Positions 1 to 6,327 of a DNA stretch of 8,121 bases are shown piece after piece; positions within the stretch are counted from its first letter, which is position 1, and every line of letters starts with the position of its first letter. The notes beneath the pieces are model-generated. The model was given only the letters and a program-made list of their open reading frames with translations. It was not told the origin of the DNA and made no database searches. Source of the DNA: Pseudomonadota bacterium (GTDB lineage Bacteria; Pseudomonadota; Gammaproteobacteria; Burkholderiales; Methylophilaceae); assembly GCA_029549705.1 (NCBI GenBank), contig JAKPIR010000399.1, positions 1 to 8,121 on the forward strand. The letters run 5' to 3'. A program made the position numbers and the translations under genes.

Positions 1-426
1 TTTAATCCAGCCTTTGGCCACTCCGGCACCATGCCAAGCTATGATGCGGCCAATCAACGTTACTTTGCCAAGCAAGGCCGTAGCGACAAAGTGTTTATTG
101 TTGACCCCACAAAGCGCGAAAAGATTGGTGAAATCAAATTAGATTTAGCAAAAGCGGGTGCCGCGCATGATGACATCAGCGACTTATTCGCCGCCTACAC
201 GGGCATTCAAGGTGAGGAGTTACTGGTTCTCGATATTGACCACAAGGCAATCCTTGTTTTTAACATTGATGGTCAATATGTGGGCAGAAGCGAATTACCG
301 AAAGAATTAAAATTACGTGCTAACAACCACTACACAGGGCTTGGTTACGCCAATCATTTATTTTTTGTTTTTCATGAACCAGAAGGTGAGTTTGGAACTT
401 ACTATGCATTTAAGGTGCAAAAATAA
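1..426 (+). CDS. 3' end of an unrecognised protein, possibly a beta-propeller (5' truncated by the window)
   Basis: The reading frame is open from base 1 and runs to a TAA at 424-426, so the ATG at 31 is probably internal and the gene starts to the left of the window. About 141 residues are visible. They contain strand-like segments of the kind seen in YVTN/NHL/WD-type propeller blades: KVFIVDPTKREKIGEIKL near the start, then EELLVLDIDHKAILVFNIDGQYVG, and a final strand ending in YYAFKVQK. No signal peptide or membrane segment lies in this part. The gene converges on the DUF1097 gene, with a shared terminator 24 bases after the stop. I do not recognise the family. The propeller idea is inference from strand rhythm only, and no function is assigned. 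Confidence 0.6.
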   Translation, partial: FNPAFGHSGTMPSYDAANQRYFAKQGRSDKVFIVDPTKREKIGEIKLDLAKAGAAHDDISDLFAAYTGIQGEELLVLDIDHKAILVFNIDGQYVGRSELPKELKLRANNHYTGLGYANHLFFVFHEPEGEFGTYYAFKVQK

Positions 427-449
427 AATCACTTGGCTAAAAACCGCAT

Positions 450-480
450 AAAAAAACCGCCAAACGATGGCGGTTTTTTT
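450..480. terminator. Symmetrical bidirectional intrinsic terminator
   Basis: A perfect 13-base inverted repeat has arms at 450-462 and 468-480 and a 5-base loop, AACGA. Each arm is ACCGCCA-type GC core flanked by seven A on the left and seven T on the right. The hairpin therefore ends in a T-tract whichever strand is read. It sits 24 bases after the stop of the plus-strand gene and 22 bases after the stop of the minus-strand DUF1097 gene, so one element can serve both convergent transcripts. Confidence 0.93.
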
Positions 481-501
481 GGCTAGCAATATGCGCGCGT
501 A

Positions 502-1005
502 TTATTTACCCAATACACCTGCAAGTTTTCCTGAAAGCAAGCCGAAAATTGCACCAATCACTGTTGAAACAATCACCAATAGTACTGGATTACTAAAGTC
601 TGCCGCCGTCACATTAGCCGCTGTGCCTGCTGTAAGAGCCAAACCCGCAGTTGCTGCGTAACCATATACGTTGGCTGGAACAGTAGAGAGCAGATTAAAC
701 CCAGCCACTGCCACTAACGGGAATACGGTCACCGCAATAATCAGTGGTGCAGCCAAAGCACCTAAACCACCCAGCGTACCAGAACTGACTAAATACAACG
801 CAACGCCAGCTAAAATAGCGCCAAAACTCATACCAGCAATTGTTTTTTGCAATGCAGCACCATCGCCACCTGTGTGGAAATAACAACCCCAAGCGATAAA
901 ACCAACCCAAACCAAGGCAACGCCAGCTAGTGGATTTAACGCTAAAAAGGCCCACACACCCCCCAAAACAGCAATACTTAATGCAAGTGCAGTTAATTTC
1001 GACAT
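502..1005 (-). CDS. DUF1097-type small integral membrane protein
   Basis: The protein has 167 residues and is nearly all hydrophobic. About six membrane segments can be placed at roughly 5-22, 26-43, 55-74, 82-103, 109-127 and 139-157. Between segments two and three is a polar loop, CYFHTGGDGAALQKT, and segment two has the WVGFIAWG pattern. Both resemble DUF1097 proteins such as E. coli YcdZ, which have a similar length (about 160 residues) and a similar loop. The ATG at 1003-1005 has a strong Shine-Dalgarno, AGGAGA at 1011-1016, five bases away, so the start is secure. It appears to be a single-gene unit ending at the bidirectional terminator. Biological role and any substrate are unknown; transport would be a guess. 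The family call is from memory of its pattern. Confidence 0.78.
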   Translation of the reverse strand: MSKLTALALSIAVLGGVWAFLALNPLAGVALVWVGFIAWGCYFHTGGDGAALQKTIAGMSFGAILAGVALYLVSSGTLGGLGALAAPLIIAVTVFPLVAVAGFNLLSTVPANVYGYAATAGLALTAGTAANVTAADFSNPVLLVIVSTVIGAIFGLLSGKLAGVLGK

Positions 1006-1211
1006 ACTTTTCTCCTAAATTTAAAATTTTTAATGAATACTAAGATGATGCGAAGAACAGCGCGTATGCAGTGGTTTTGTTATGAAATCACCCTTTTGCA
1101 TAGATAACGCTAGGGGAATACTGAATGATTTTGCGTGAAATGTAAACTTATGTAAGTCGCTTTCATTCACCCGTTCGGGTGAATGAAAGGGTAAAAACCT
1201 TCAAAAAAGCA
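1006..1211. other. Intergenic region between lytic transglycosylase and DUF1097 genes
   Basis: This stretch of about 206 bases lies downstream of the lytic transglycosylase gene and upstream of the DUF1097 gene, both on the minus strand. It holds the DUF1097 Shine-Dalgarno, an AT-rich run at 1017-1033, and the perfect inverted repeat at 1160-1189. The promoter of the DUF1097 gene must lie here unless it is read through from proS, but I see no -35/-10 pair convincing enough to mark. No small ORF here has a plausible start and composition. Confidence 0.6.
1160..1189. repeat. Perfect 14-base-arm inverted repeat, role unclear
   Basis: The arms CTTTCATTCACCCG (1160-1173) and CGGGTGAATGAAAG (1176-1189) are exact reverse complements, separated only by TT. 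As RNA it would fold as a 12-13 bp hairpin with a four-base loop. It lies 22 bases after the stop of the lytic transglycosylase gene, so transcript end protection or termination is possible. However, neither strand has a T-tract after it, so it is not a standard intrinsic terminator. Its position upstream of the DUF1097 gene also allows a protein-binding operator. Confidence 0.85.
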
Positions 1212-1223
1212 CTAATTTTGTGC
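1203..1223 (-). terminator. Weak terminator-like hairpin overlapping the end of the lytic transglycosylase gene
   Basis: Read on the minus strand, GCAC (1220-1223) pairs with GTGC (1209-1212) around a 7-base loop and is followed at once by six T (1208-1203). The stop codon TAG lies inside the loop. The stem has only four pairs, so efficiency is doubtful. The larger hairpin further downstream may be the real 3' end. Confidence 0.3.
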
Positions 1224-1883
1224 GGTTTTCAATGTTGACTCTGAAGTTGGTTGTGTATTTTCACTGACTTTAATGGCACCAGCACCAAACTGAGGCGTGT
1301 AATGCCAGTGCTTACGCCACGCGCCTAACACTAAGTTAGGATATTGTGGACGACCCAGACTACCGTTATAGCGCCCCAACGCACGGTACAAATCGCCACG
1401 CTCGATATCCAGATAATGTCGAAGAATCGTGCAGCCGTAACGCAAGTTTGTGCGCAACTGAAACAAATTATGATCCTTGTCGCCAATACTTTTTACCCAG
1501 AATGGCATGATTTGCATGAAGCCTCGTGCGCCCACCGATGAAACGGCATACTTTTTAAAGCCACTTTCCACCTGTATTAAACCCAGCACCATTTGCGGGT
1601 CTAAGCCTGCGCGTGTGGCTTCATAATGCACCGTGCGCAATACGTCTTCACGGTACGCTGCATTGGGAATGCGTTTTTCTAGCCGTTTTGACATTTCATT
1701 TAGCCAAGCTTGACCTTCTTCTGGCGTCGCAAACACCAGTCTAGGCGCGGCTTTATCACTAATGCTACGCTGCATCATGGCTTTTACACTATTTGATAGC
1801 GGCTCTTCAATTTGCGAGCCCGCAAAAGTGCAACCTGATACCAGTAGCAAAAGTAATAATAAATGTTGAAACGCTTTATGCAT
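1212..1883 (-). CDS. Lytic murein transglycosylase, SLT domain (family 1), lipoprotein
   Basis: Cleaves the MurNAc-GlcNAc bond of peptidoglycan with formation of 1,6-anhydro-MurNAc. The protein has 223 residues. The N-terminus is a lipoprotein signal: a long Leu run (residues 8-14), then VSGC with the lipidated Cys at 18, so it should be anchored in the envelope. A polar linker of about 60 residues precedes the SLT fold at about 80-195. The family motifs are in order: VESGF at 105-109 with catalytic Glu106, GARGFMQIMP at 118-127, NLRYGCTILRHYL near 146-158, and RYNGS at 171-175 in place of the AYNAGP of Slt70. The tail (about 203-223) is polar and probably disordered. The gene starts 23 bases after the proS stop with only a weak, distant AAGG before its ATG, so it likely shares the proS transcript. 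No specific paralogue name can be assigned. Confidence 0.9.
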   Translation of the reverse strand: MHKAFQHLLLLLLLVSGCTFAGSQIEEPLSNSVKAMMQRSISDKAAPRLVFATPEEGQAWLNEMSKRLEKRIPNAAYREDVLRTVHYEATRAGLDPQMVLGLIQVESGFKKYAVSSVGARGFMQIMPFWVKSIGDKDHNLFQLRTNLRYGCTILRHYLDIERGDLYRALGRYNGSLGRPQYPNLVLGAWRKHWHYTPQFGAGAIKVSENTQPTSESTLKTAQN

Positions 1884-1906
1884 GCTTAAATTAAACCAAC
1901 CTTTTT

Positions 1907-3610
1907 TTATGACACTTTTTGTACAAAAGTGACGATTTCTGCTAATGCCACCGACTGTGCATCGGCACTCGTCCGCGCTTTATATTCCACTGTATTTTCG
2001 GCCAAGCCACGCTCGCCAATCACCACCCGGTGCGGGATTCCCATTAAATCGGCCTCGGCAAACATCACGCCAGGGCGCTCGCCACGGTCATCTAATAACA
2101 CATCAATGCCTGCTGCCTGTAATTCATCATGCAATTTGTATGCCGCCTTTTGCACGAGTTCTGATTTATCAAAACCAATTGGGCAAATCACTACATTAAA
2201 TGGTGCCATGCTGTTTGGAAAAATGATACCGCGCTCATCATTACCCTGCTCGATGGCGGCACCCACAATGCGCGACACACCAATGCCGTAGCAACCCATT
2301 TCCATCGGCTGCGTCTGACCGTTTTCATCCAGATAAGTGGCGCGCATCGCCTCAGAATATTTGGTACGCAACTGAAAAATATGCCCCACTTCAATGCCGC
2401 GGCAAAGCGATAACGTGCCTTTTCCATCTGGGCTGGCGTCACCTTCCACCACATTACGAATATCAGCAACTAGTGATGGTTCTGGCAAATCTCGGCCAAA
2501 ATTCACACCACTTAAATGGTATTTTGGCTTATTGGCACCGCACACAAAATCGCTCATGCGCGCTACCGTTTTATCTGCAATCACCGTTACATTTGTGCCT
2601 ACCGCCACAGGTCCAATAAAGCCTGGCGGACAATTCAAATTGGCGCGAATTTCTTCTTCAGTGGCAAAACGGAAATCTGACAGGCCAGCCAATTTACCCA
2701 CTTTGACTTCATTCAAATTGTGGTCACCGCGCAAGAGTGCTAAATAAAATTGGTCATTGGCGATTAAGGCAATCGCCTTCACCGTGCGCGCAACACTGAT
2801 ATTGAGCAGTTTCGCCACATCTTCACAGGCAGTTTGTTTGGGTGTTTCTACTTCTTGTAAGGCTTCTGCTGGCGTAGCGCGCTTGCCCGTTGCCACGGCT
2901 TCTGCCAATTCAACGTTGGCCGCATAATCTGACTGCTCACAATACGCCAAGCCATCTTCGCCAGAATCTGCCAGCACATGAAACTCATGCGAACCATCAC
3001 CACCAATGGCGCCTGTATCGGCCTTGACGGCGCGGAATTTCAAACCTAAACGCGTAAACACATTGCTGTAGGCCTGGTACATGGTTTGATACGTATTTTC
3101 CAGCGATTCAAAACTGGTATGAAACGAATACGCATCTTTCATCATAAATTCACGCGCACGCATCACCCCAAAGCGCGGGCGAATTTCATCACGAAATTTC
3201 GTCTGAATCTGATAAAAATTGAGCGGCAACTGTTTATAACTGCGAATTTCAGAACGCGCAATATCGGTAATCACCTCTTCGTGCGTGGGGCCAAAGCAGA
3301 ATTCGCGTTCATGGCGGTCGGTGATTTTTAACATTTGCGGGCCAAACACTGCCCAGCGACCCGTTTCTTCCCAAAGTTCTTTCGGTTGCACGGCCGGCAT
3401 CAATAGCTCTAATGCGCCAGCTTTATTCATTTCATCGCGCACTATCGTCTCCACCTTGCGCAAAACGCGCAGGCCAAGCGGCATCCAAGTATAGAGCCCA
3501 GCGCCTAAGCGCTTGATGAGTCCTGCCCGCACCATGAGTTTATGGCTTAATAACTCAGCATCGGCTGGGGCTTCTTTTTGGGTGTTAAAGAAAAATTGTG
3601 AGGCGCGCAT
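1907..3610 (-). CDS. proS: Prolyl-tRNA synthetase, bacterial type with editing domain
   Basis: Charges tRNA(Pro) with proline in the cytoplasm. At 567 residues it is the normal length of the bacterial (ProS type 1) form. The class II motifs are visible: motif 1 at about 39-72 (GLYTWMPLGLRVLRKVE onward to LLMP), motif 2 at about 139-162 (FRDEIRPRFGVMRAREFMMKDAYSF), and motif 3 at 439-452 (GCYGIGVSRIVGAA). Between motifs 2 and 3 is the INS editing domain, about 224-407, which clears Ala-tRNA(Pro). It keeps Lys278 in TVKA, corresponding to the E. coli catalytic Lys279, and a GFIGP loop at 330-334. The C-terminal anticodon-binding domain spans about 468-567. The start MRASQFF matches the family's conserved N-terminus, although no good Shine-Dalgarno precedes it. 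The gene is intact. A lytic transglycosylase gene follows 23 bases downstream. Confidence 0.98.
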   Translation of the reverse strand: MRASQFFFNTQKEAPADAELLSHKLMVRAGLIKRLGAGLYTWMPLGLRVLRKVETIVRDEMNKAGALELLMPAVQPKELWEETGRWAVFGPQMLKITDRHEREFCFGPTHEEVITDIARSEIRSYKQLPLNFYQIQTKFRDEIRPRFGVMRAREFMMKDAYSFHTSFESLENTYQTMYQAYSNVFTRLGLKFRAVKADTGAIGGDGSHEFHVLADSGEDGLAYCEQSDYAANVELAEAVATGKRATPAEALQEVETPKQTACEDVAKLLNISVARTVKAIALIANDQFYLALLRGDHNLNEVKVGKLAGLSDFRFATEEEIRANLNCPPGFIGPVAVGTNVTVIADKTVARMSDFVCGANKPKYHLSGVNFGRDLPEPSLVADIRNVVEGDASPDGKGTLSLCRGIEVGHIFQLRTKYSEAMRATYLDENGQTQPMEMGCYGIGVSRIVGAAIEQGNDERGIIFPNSMAPFNVVICPIGFDKSELVQKAAYKLHDELQAAGIDVLLDDRGERPGVMFAEADLMGIPHRVVIGERGLAENTVEYKARTSADAQSVALAEIVTFVQKVS

Positions 3611-3914
3611 GGGAATTCAAATCAATATCAATGAAAAATGCGAATTTTACAGAGAATTAAGCACTTAGTCAGCAAACTTGCTTGATTGCCTGAAAGTACA
3701 AAATTTAAATGACTTCAATGCGTCAAAAAATGACAACTTACGTAAGCCAGCATTACGATAAAAATAAGTTAATTTTGTCCGAGAAAAAAATAATGCTCTG
3801 GAAGCCTTTATATATAAGGCTTCCAGAGCATAGAAAAGAGATGCGTGTAAAAAAGCGGTTAAAAATGCTTTTTTTGGTCGATATTTTAAATGTATTTCAG
3901 CTTGCTGATTATCA
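3611..3914. other. Intergenic region upstream of proS, downstream of the lemA-TPM operon
   Basis: The 304 bases hold two things. The lemA-TPM operon terminator occupies 3784-3831, and the proS leader and presumably its promoter lie in 3611-3783. On the minus strand the leader contains TTGACG (about 3721-3726 on the plus strand) and an AT-rich stretch ending in TAAAAT about 40 bases before the proS ATG, but no pair with proper spacing stands out. A weak A/T-rich stem (3849-3856 with 3867-3874, only two GC pairs) sits between the last TPM gene and the terminator. Long open frames on both strands cross the terminator hairpin and look spurious. Confidence 0.6.
3784..3831 (-). terminator. Strong intrinsic terminator of the lemA-TPM-TPM operon
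   Basis: A perfect 16-base inverted repeat has arms at 3793-3808 and 3816-3831 and a 7-base AT loop. Read on the minus strand, the stem is followed two bases later by seven T (3790-3784). The plus strand has no T-tract after the stem, so the element works leftwards. It lies 84 bases after the stop of the short TPM gene. Its sequence resembles the terminator at 6180-6222. Confidence 0.92.
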
Positions 3915-4424
3915 TCAGATAATGACTGGCTTATTGGGCAGTTCATTTTTATTTTCACCAATCAACGCAGAATGCTGCGCTAAAATAGCACCAATTTTTT
4001 CAATGCCAAGCAACACGCCAGCTTCAAATTCGCCACGGCGGAACATCGCCTCCATGGTCTGGCAAATATTTTCCCAGCCTTCGTTACCCACATGGCGGTG
4101 AATGCCGCGGTCTGCAACGATTTCCACATCGCGGTCCGCCAGCAATAAATAAATCAGCACGCCGTTGTTCAACTCGGTATCCCAAATATTTAATTGACCA
4201 AACAGCTCAAGCGCGCGTTTTTTGGGTGTTTTTTTATTGAGAATTTCAAAGGGGTGCAAGCCGGCTTCCACCACAAAACGGATTTCACCCGCGTGGTTTT
4301 TTTCGCTAGCTGCAATCGCCTGCTCGATATGGCGCAATGCGGTCTCAGGAAAATGGCGCTTCACTTGCCACGGGTTGCTCACCAAGTGATTGAAAAATCG
4401 AATAATCGGATGCCGTCTTTTCAT
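3915..4424 (-). CDS. Short TPM-domain protein (TPM_phosphatase / TLP18.3-Psb32-MOLO-1 family), no signal peptide
   Basis: The protein has 169 residues. The TPM fold covers roughly 25-150. Its most recognisable part is ELNNGVLIYLLLADRDVEIVADRGIH (84-109), which parallels QDDGVLLLVAKNDRKLRIEVGYGLEG of the neighbouring gene; it is followed by WENICQTMEAMFRRGEFEAGVLLGIEKIGAIL. Unlike that neighbour it has no signal peptide, membrane segments or Gly-rich tail; the N-terminus is basic (MKRRHPIIRFF). It is therefore probably cytoplasmic or peripherally bound. The ATG lies 17 bases after the upstream stop, with GGGA about 9 bases before it. Some plant TPM proteins have acid phosphatase activity; the bacterial role is not settled. 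It is the last gene of the lemA operon. Confidence 0.87.
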   Translation of the reverse strand: MKRRHPIIRFFNHLVSNPWQVKRHFPETALRHIEQAIAASEKNHAGEIRFVVEAGLHPFEILNKKTPKKRALELFGQLNIWDTELNNGVLIYLLLADRDVEIVADRGIHRHVGNEGWENICQTMEAMFRRGEFEAGVLLGIEKIGAILAQHSALIGENKNELPNKPVII

Positions 4425-4441
4425 CTATCACGTCCCATCAA

Positions 4442-5407
4442 TCACCAATCGCCGGAGGCTCCGCCACCACCAAAACCACCGCCTCCGCCGCCCCAGCTAC
4501 TGCCGCCACCAAAGCCACCGCCGCCTAGGCCACCGCTATACCAATCATTATTTGAGCGACGACTTCGGCTAGAACCTACGCTTGCACCACCACCGGAATA
4601 GCCAGTGGGTGAAGAAAAAAACATCGTAATTAAAAATGCTGCAATTCCAGTAAATATCCCCAAAGGCCAGATGGAAAGCAGTCCTGTTGCACCACCCACA
4701 ATGCCTGCCGTGGCGGTTGACCCAAAAAATCGGCCCAACAGTTTGGTGAAGAAATTACCTAAAAAGAGAATGCCAACGAGATAAAATATCCAGTATTCGC
4801 CAAAATGAAAATTATTGATTAATGCATCTTTTGTAACTGGGGGCGCAAGATTTTCTCCTTGCACCAAGGCAATCAGCTGATCAACCCCGGCGTCAATGCC
4901 ACCGTAAAAATCGCCTTGTTTGAATTTTGGCGAAATAATATCTGAAACAATGCGCTTGGCGTACACATCAGGAATAGCGCCTTCTAACCCGTAGCCCACT
5001 TCAATCCGCAGTTTTCGGTCATTTTTGGCCACCAGCAGCAATACGCCGTCGTCTTGTTTTTCGCGGCCAAGTTTCCATTCGCTTGCCACACGGATGGCAT
5101 ATTGTTCAATGGTTTCGGGTTGTGTGGTGGGGACAATCAATACGCCAATTTGACTGCCTTTTTCAGCTTCAAGAGCAGTAAGTTTGGCTTCTAGCGCGCT
5201 TTGTTCTGATGAACTTAAGGTTTGCGTTAAATCGGTGACATGCGCCTTTAGCGCTGGAATGCCGTTATGTACCAAAGCGGCAATGTCTGCCGCCTTAGCT
5301 TCTGCCGAACTTTCAGGCTCTGCACGCACCAGGCCTGATACCAACAACAGCATCAAGCAAACTAGGCGCAGGCCTAAATTGACACGCGTTTTAAACTGAA
5401 TCAACAC
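4442..5407 (-). CDS. TPM-domain membrane protein with signal peptide and Gly-rich tail (YgcG-like)
   Basis: The protein has 321 residues. A signal peptide covers about 1-29 (hydrophobic LVCLMLLLVSGLV, likely cut after VRA). The TPM domain spans about 56-185 and includes QIGVLIVPTT, DDGVLLLVAKNDRKLRIEVGYGLEGAIPD and the FKQGDFYGGIDAGVDQLI end. Two or three membrane segments lie between about 205 and 263. The C-terminus (268-321) is Gly/Ser-rich and ends GGGGASGDW, a hallmark of YgcG-type proteins. The TPM domain should therefore lie on the periplasmic side. The start is uncertain: the frame offers GTG at 5405-5407, then TTG. No ATG occurs before residue 19, where the signal peptide would already be truncated. 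No Shine-Dalgarno is visible; the bases before GTG read CTCCTC. Translational coupling to lemA, 22 bases upstream, is plausible. Confidence 0.88.
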   Translation of the reverse strand: MLIQFKTRVNLGLRLVCLMLLLVSGLVRAEPESSAEAKAADIAALVHNGIPALKAHVTDLTQTLSSSEQSALEAKLTALEAEKGSQIGVLIVPTTQPETIEQYAIRVASEWKLGREKQDDGVLLLVAKNDRKLRIEVGYGLEGAIPDVYAKRIVSDIISPKFKQGDFYGGIDAGVDQLIALVQGENLAPPVTKDALINNFHFGEYWIFYLVGILFLGNFFTKLLGRFFGSTATAGIVGGATGLLSIWPLGIFTGIAAFLITMFFSSPTGYSGGGASVGSSRSRRSNNDWYSGGLGGGGFGGGSSWGGGGGGFGGGGASGDW

Positions 5408-5429
5408 GAGGAGTTGAAATCAAATCGGC

Positions 5430-6029
5430 TTATTTTTTATCGCTAAAATCCACCGTTGGCGCCGTTGAAATGGCTTTTTCATTTTCAACCGTAAAACTTG
5501 GTTTGGTTTGATACCCAAATACCATGGCCGTTAAATTTTGTGGGAAAGAACGCACCGCTACGTTGTATTCTTTAATGGTTTCGATATAACGATTCCGCGC
5601 AACGGTGATGCGGTTTTCCGTGCCTTCAAGCTGTGCCTGTAGGTCTCTGAAACTTTGGTCGGCTTTTAAGTTGGGGTAATTTTCTGCCACCACCATTAAC
5701 CGTGACAACGCACTGCTGAGTTCCCCCTGTGCCGCTTGAAACTTGGCAAATGCATCAGGGTTGTTCAACACTTCAGGCGTAATTTGCATACTGCCCACCT
5801 TGGCACGCGCTTCTGTCACCTGTGTGAGCACGTCTTTTTCATGTTCAGCATAGCCTTTGACCACATTGACCAAATTTGGCACCAAATCCGCACGACGCTG
5901 ATATTGGTTCAACACTTCCGACCATGCCGCTTTTGAGGTTTCATCTAAACTCTGGAACGCGTTATAACCGCAACCCGTTAAATTCAACACCAGCAACACC
6001 GCGCATAATTTTAAGAATATTTTTTGCAT
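5430..6029 (-). CDS. lemA: LemA family lipoprotein
   Basis: The protein has 199 residues from the chosen start. The N-terminus is a lipoprotein signal, MQKIFLKLCAVLLVLNLTGC, with the lipidated Cys at 20. The LemA core follows with its typical helix motif AWSEVLNQYQRRADLVPNLV (about 35-54) and KGYAEHE (58-64). Helical repeats include ENYPNLKADQSFRDLQAQLEGTENRITVARNRYIETIKEYN, and the protein ends with a short polar tail. An upstream in-frame ATG at 6033-6035 would add two residues. However, AAGGA at 6036-6040 abuts that codon and is six bases from the ATG at 6027-6029, so the latter is preferred. LemA proteins are all-helical and membrane-attached, and their biochemical role is unknown. The two TPM-domain genes follow at once in the same direction, as in many bacteria. 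Confidence 0.94.
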   Translation of the reverse strand: MQKIFLKLCAVLLVLNLTGCGYNAFQSLDETSKAAWSEVLNQYQRRADLVPNLVNVVKGYAEHEKDVLTQVTEARAKVGSMQITPEVLNNPDAFAKFQAAQGELSSALSRLMVVAENYPNLKADQSFRDLQAQLEGTENRITVARNRYIETIKEYNVAVRSFPQNLTAMVFGYQTKPSFTVENEKAISTAPTVDFSDKK

Positions 6030-6035
6030 GTTCAT

Positions 6036-6040
6036 TCCTT
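6036..6040 (-). promoter_or_regulatory. Ribosome binding site that decides the lemA start
   Basis: On the minus strand AAGGA lies here, preceded by further A. It touches the ATG at 6035 with no spacer but is six bases from the ATG at 6029. The second spacing is workable and the first is not, so lemA most likely begins with MQKIF rather than MNMQKIF. Confidence 0.75.
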
Positions 6041-6050
6041 TTTAAGACAA

Positions 6051-6080
6051 AAGATAAAAACCAATCAGGATGATACTCAA
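6051..6080 (-). promoter_or_regulatory. Possible sigma70-type promoter of the lemA operon
   Basis: On the minus strand TTGAGT (6080-6075) and TATCTT (6056-6051) are separated by 18 bases, four of six matches to each consensus box. The start of transcription would fall only a short way before the lemA Shine-Dalgarno. Promoter activity must lie between the terminator at 6180-6222 and lemA, but this exact pair is a weak match and may be chance. Confidence 0.28.
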
Positions 6081-6179
6081 TTTGTAACTGCACTAAAAGC
6101 CAGCGATGCAACGCCATATGAATATTAGCGTTTTTTTACGCCATCAAATACATGTTTTTCATTTAAAAAACTGCCGAGC

Positions 6180-6222
6180 AAAAAACACTGCCCTGCGAGC
6201 CTTGTAAATAAAGGCTTACAGG
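6180..6222 (-). terminator. Intrinsic terminator of the tsaB-rimI-holD-like operon
   Basis: Read on the minus strand, a 12-base arm (6222-6211) pairs with 6203-6192 around a 7-base loop, with one mismatch and one G-T pair. Six bases later comes a run of six T (6185-6180). It lies about 105 bases after the stop of the holD-like gene and before lemA. Loop size, AAGCCTT/AAGGCT core and spacing to the T-tract match the terminator at 3784-3831. The 105 bases between the holD-like stop and this element (6223-6327) show no gene or other clear signal. Confidence 0.75.
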
Positions 6223-6327
6223 CCTGCTCAAAAGGTTTGATCTTAAAGCCCCATGTGTAGTGTGCATTATATGAGCCATATTGGTGCTGAATTTGCACAT
6301 TTCAATTGTTTACAATTACGTTTAGTA

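Noticed and set aside
3849..3874. AAAAAAGC / GCTTTTTT inverted repeat
   Set aside because: Eight pairs but only two GC pairs, and the strong terminator lies just downstream. It is too weak to call.
3665..3961. 98-residue minus-strand open frame across the intergenic region
   Set aside because: It begins inside the short TPM gene and runs through the strong terminator hairpin. It has no ribosome binding site and its protein has no recognisable pattern.
3709..4101. 130-residue plus-strand open frame
   Set aside because: It crosses the same hairpin and then runs antisense to the conserved TPM gene. Its composition is that of a shadow frame.
4194..4601. Proline-rich plus-strand open frame
   Set aside because: The proline run is simply the complement of the Gly-rich tail of the TPM membrane protein (Gly codons GGN read as CCN on the other strand).
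6128..6141. Small GCGT / ACGC stem around a T run upstream of lemA
   Set aside because: It has only four pairs around a homopolymer loop, at a position where no transcript needs to end. The better terminator is at 6180-6222.
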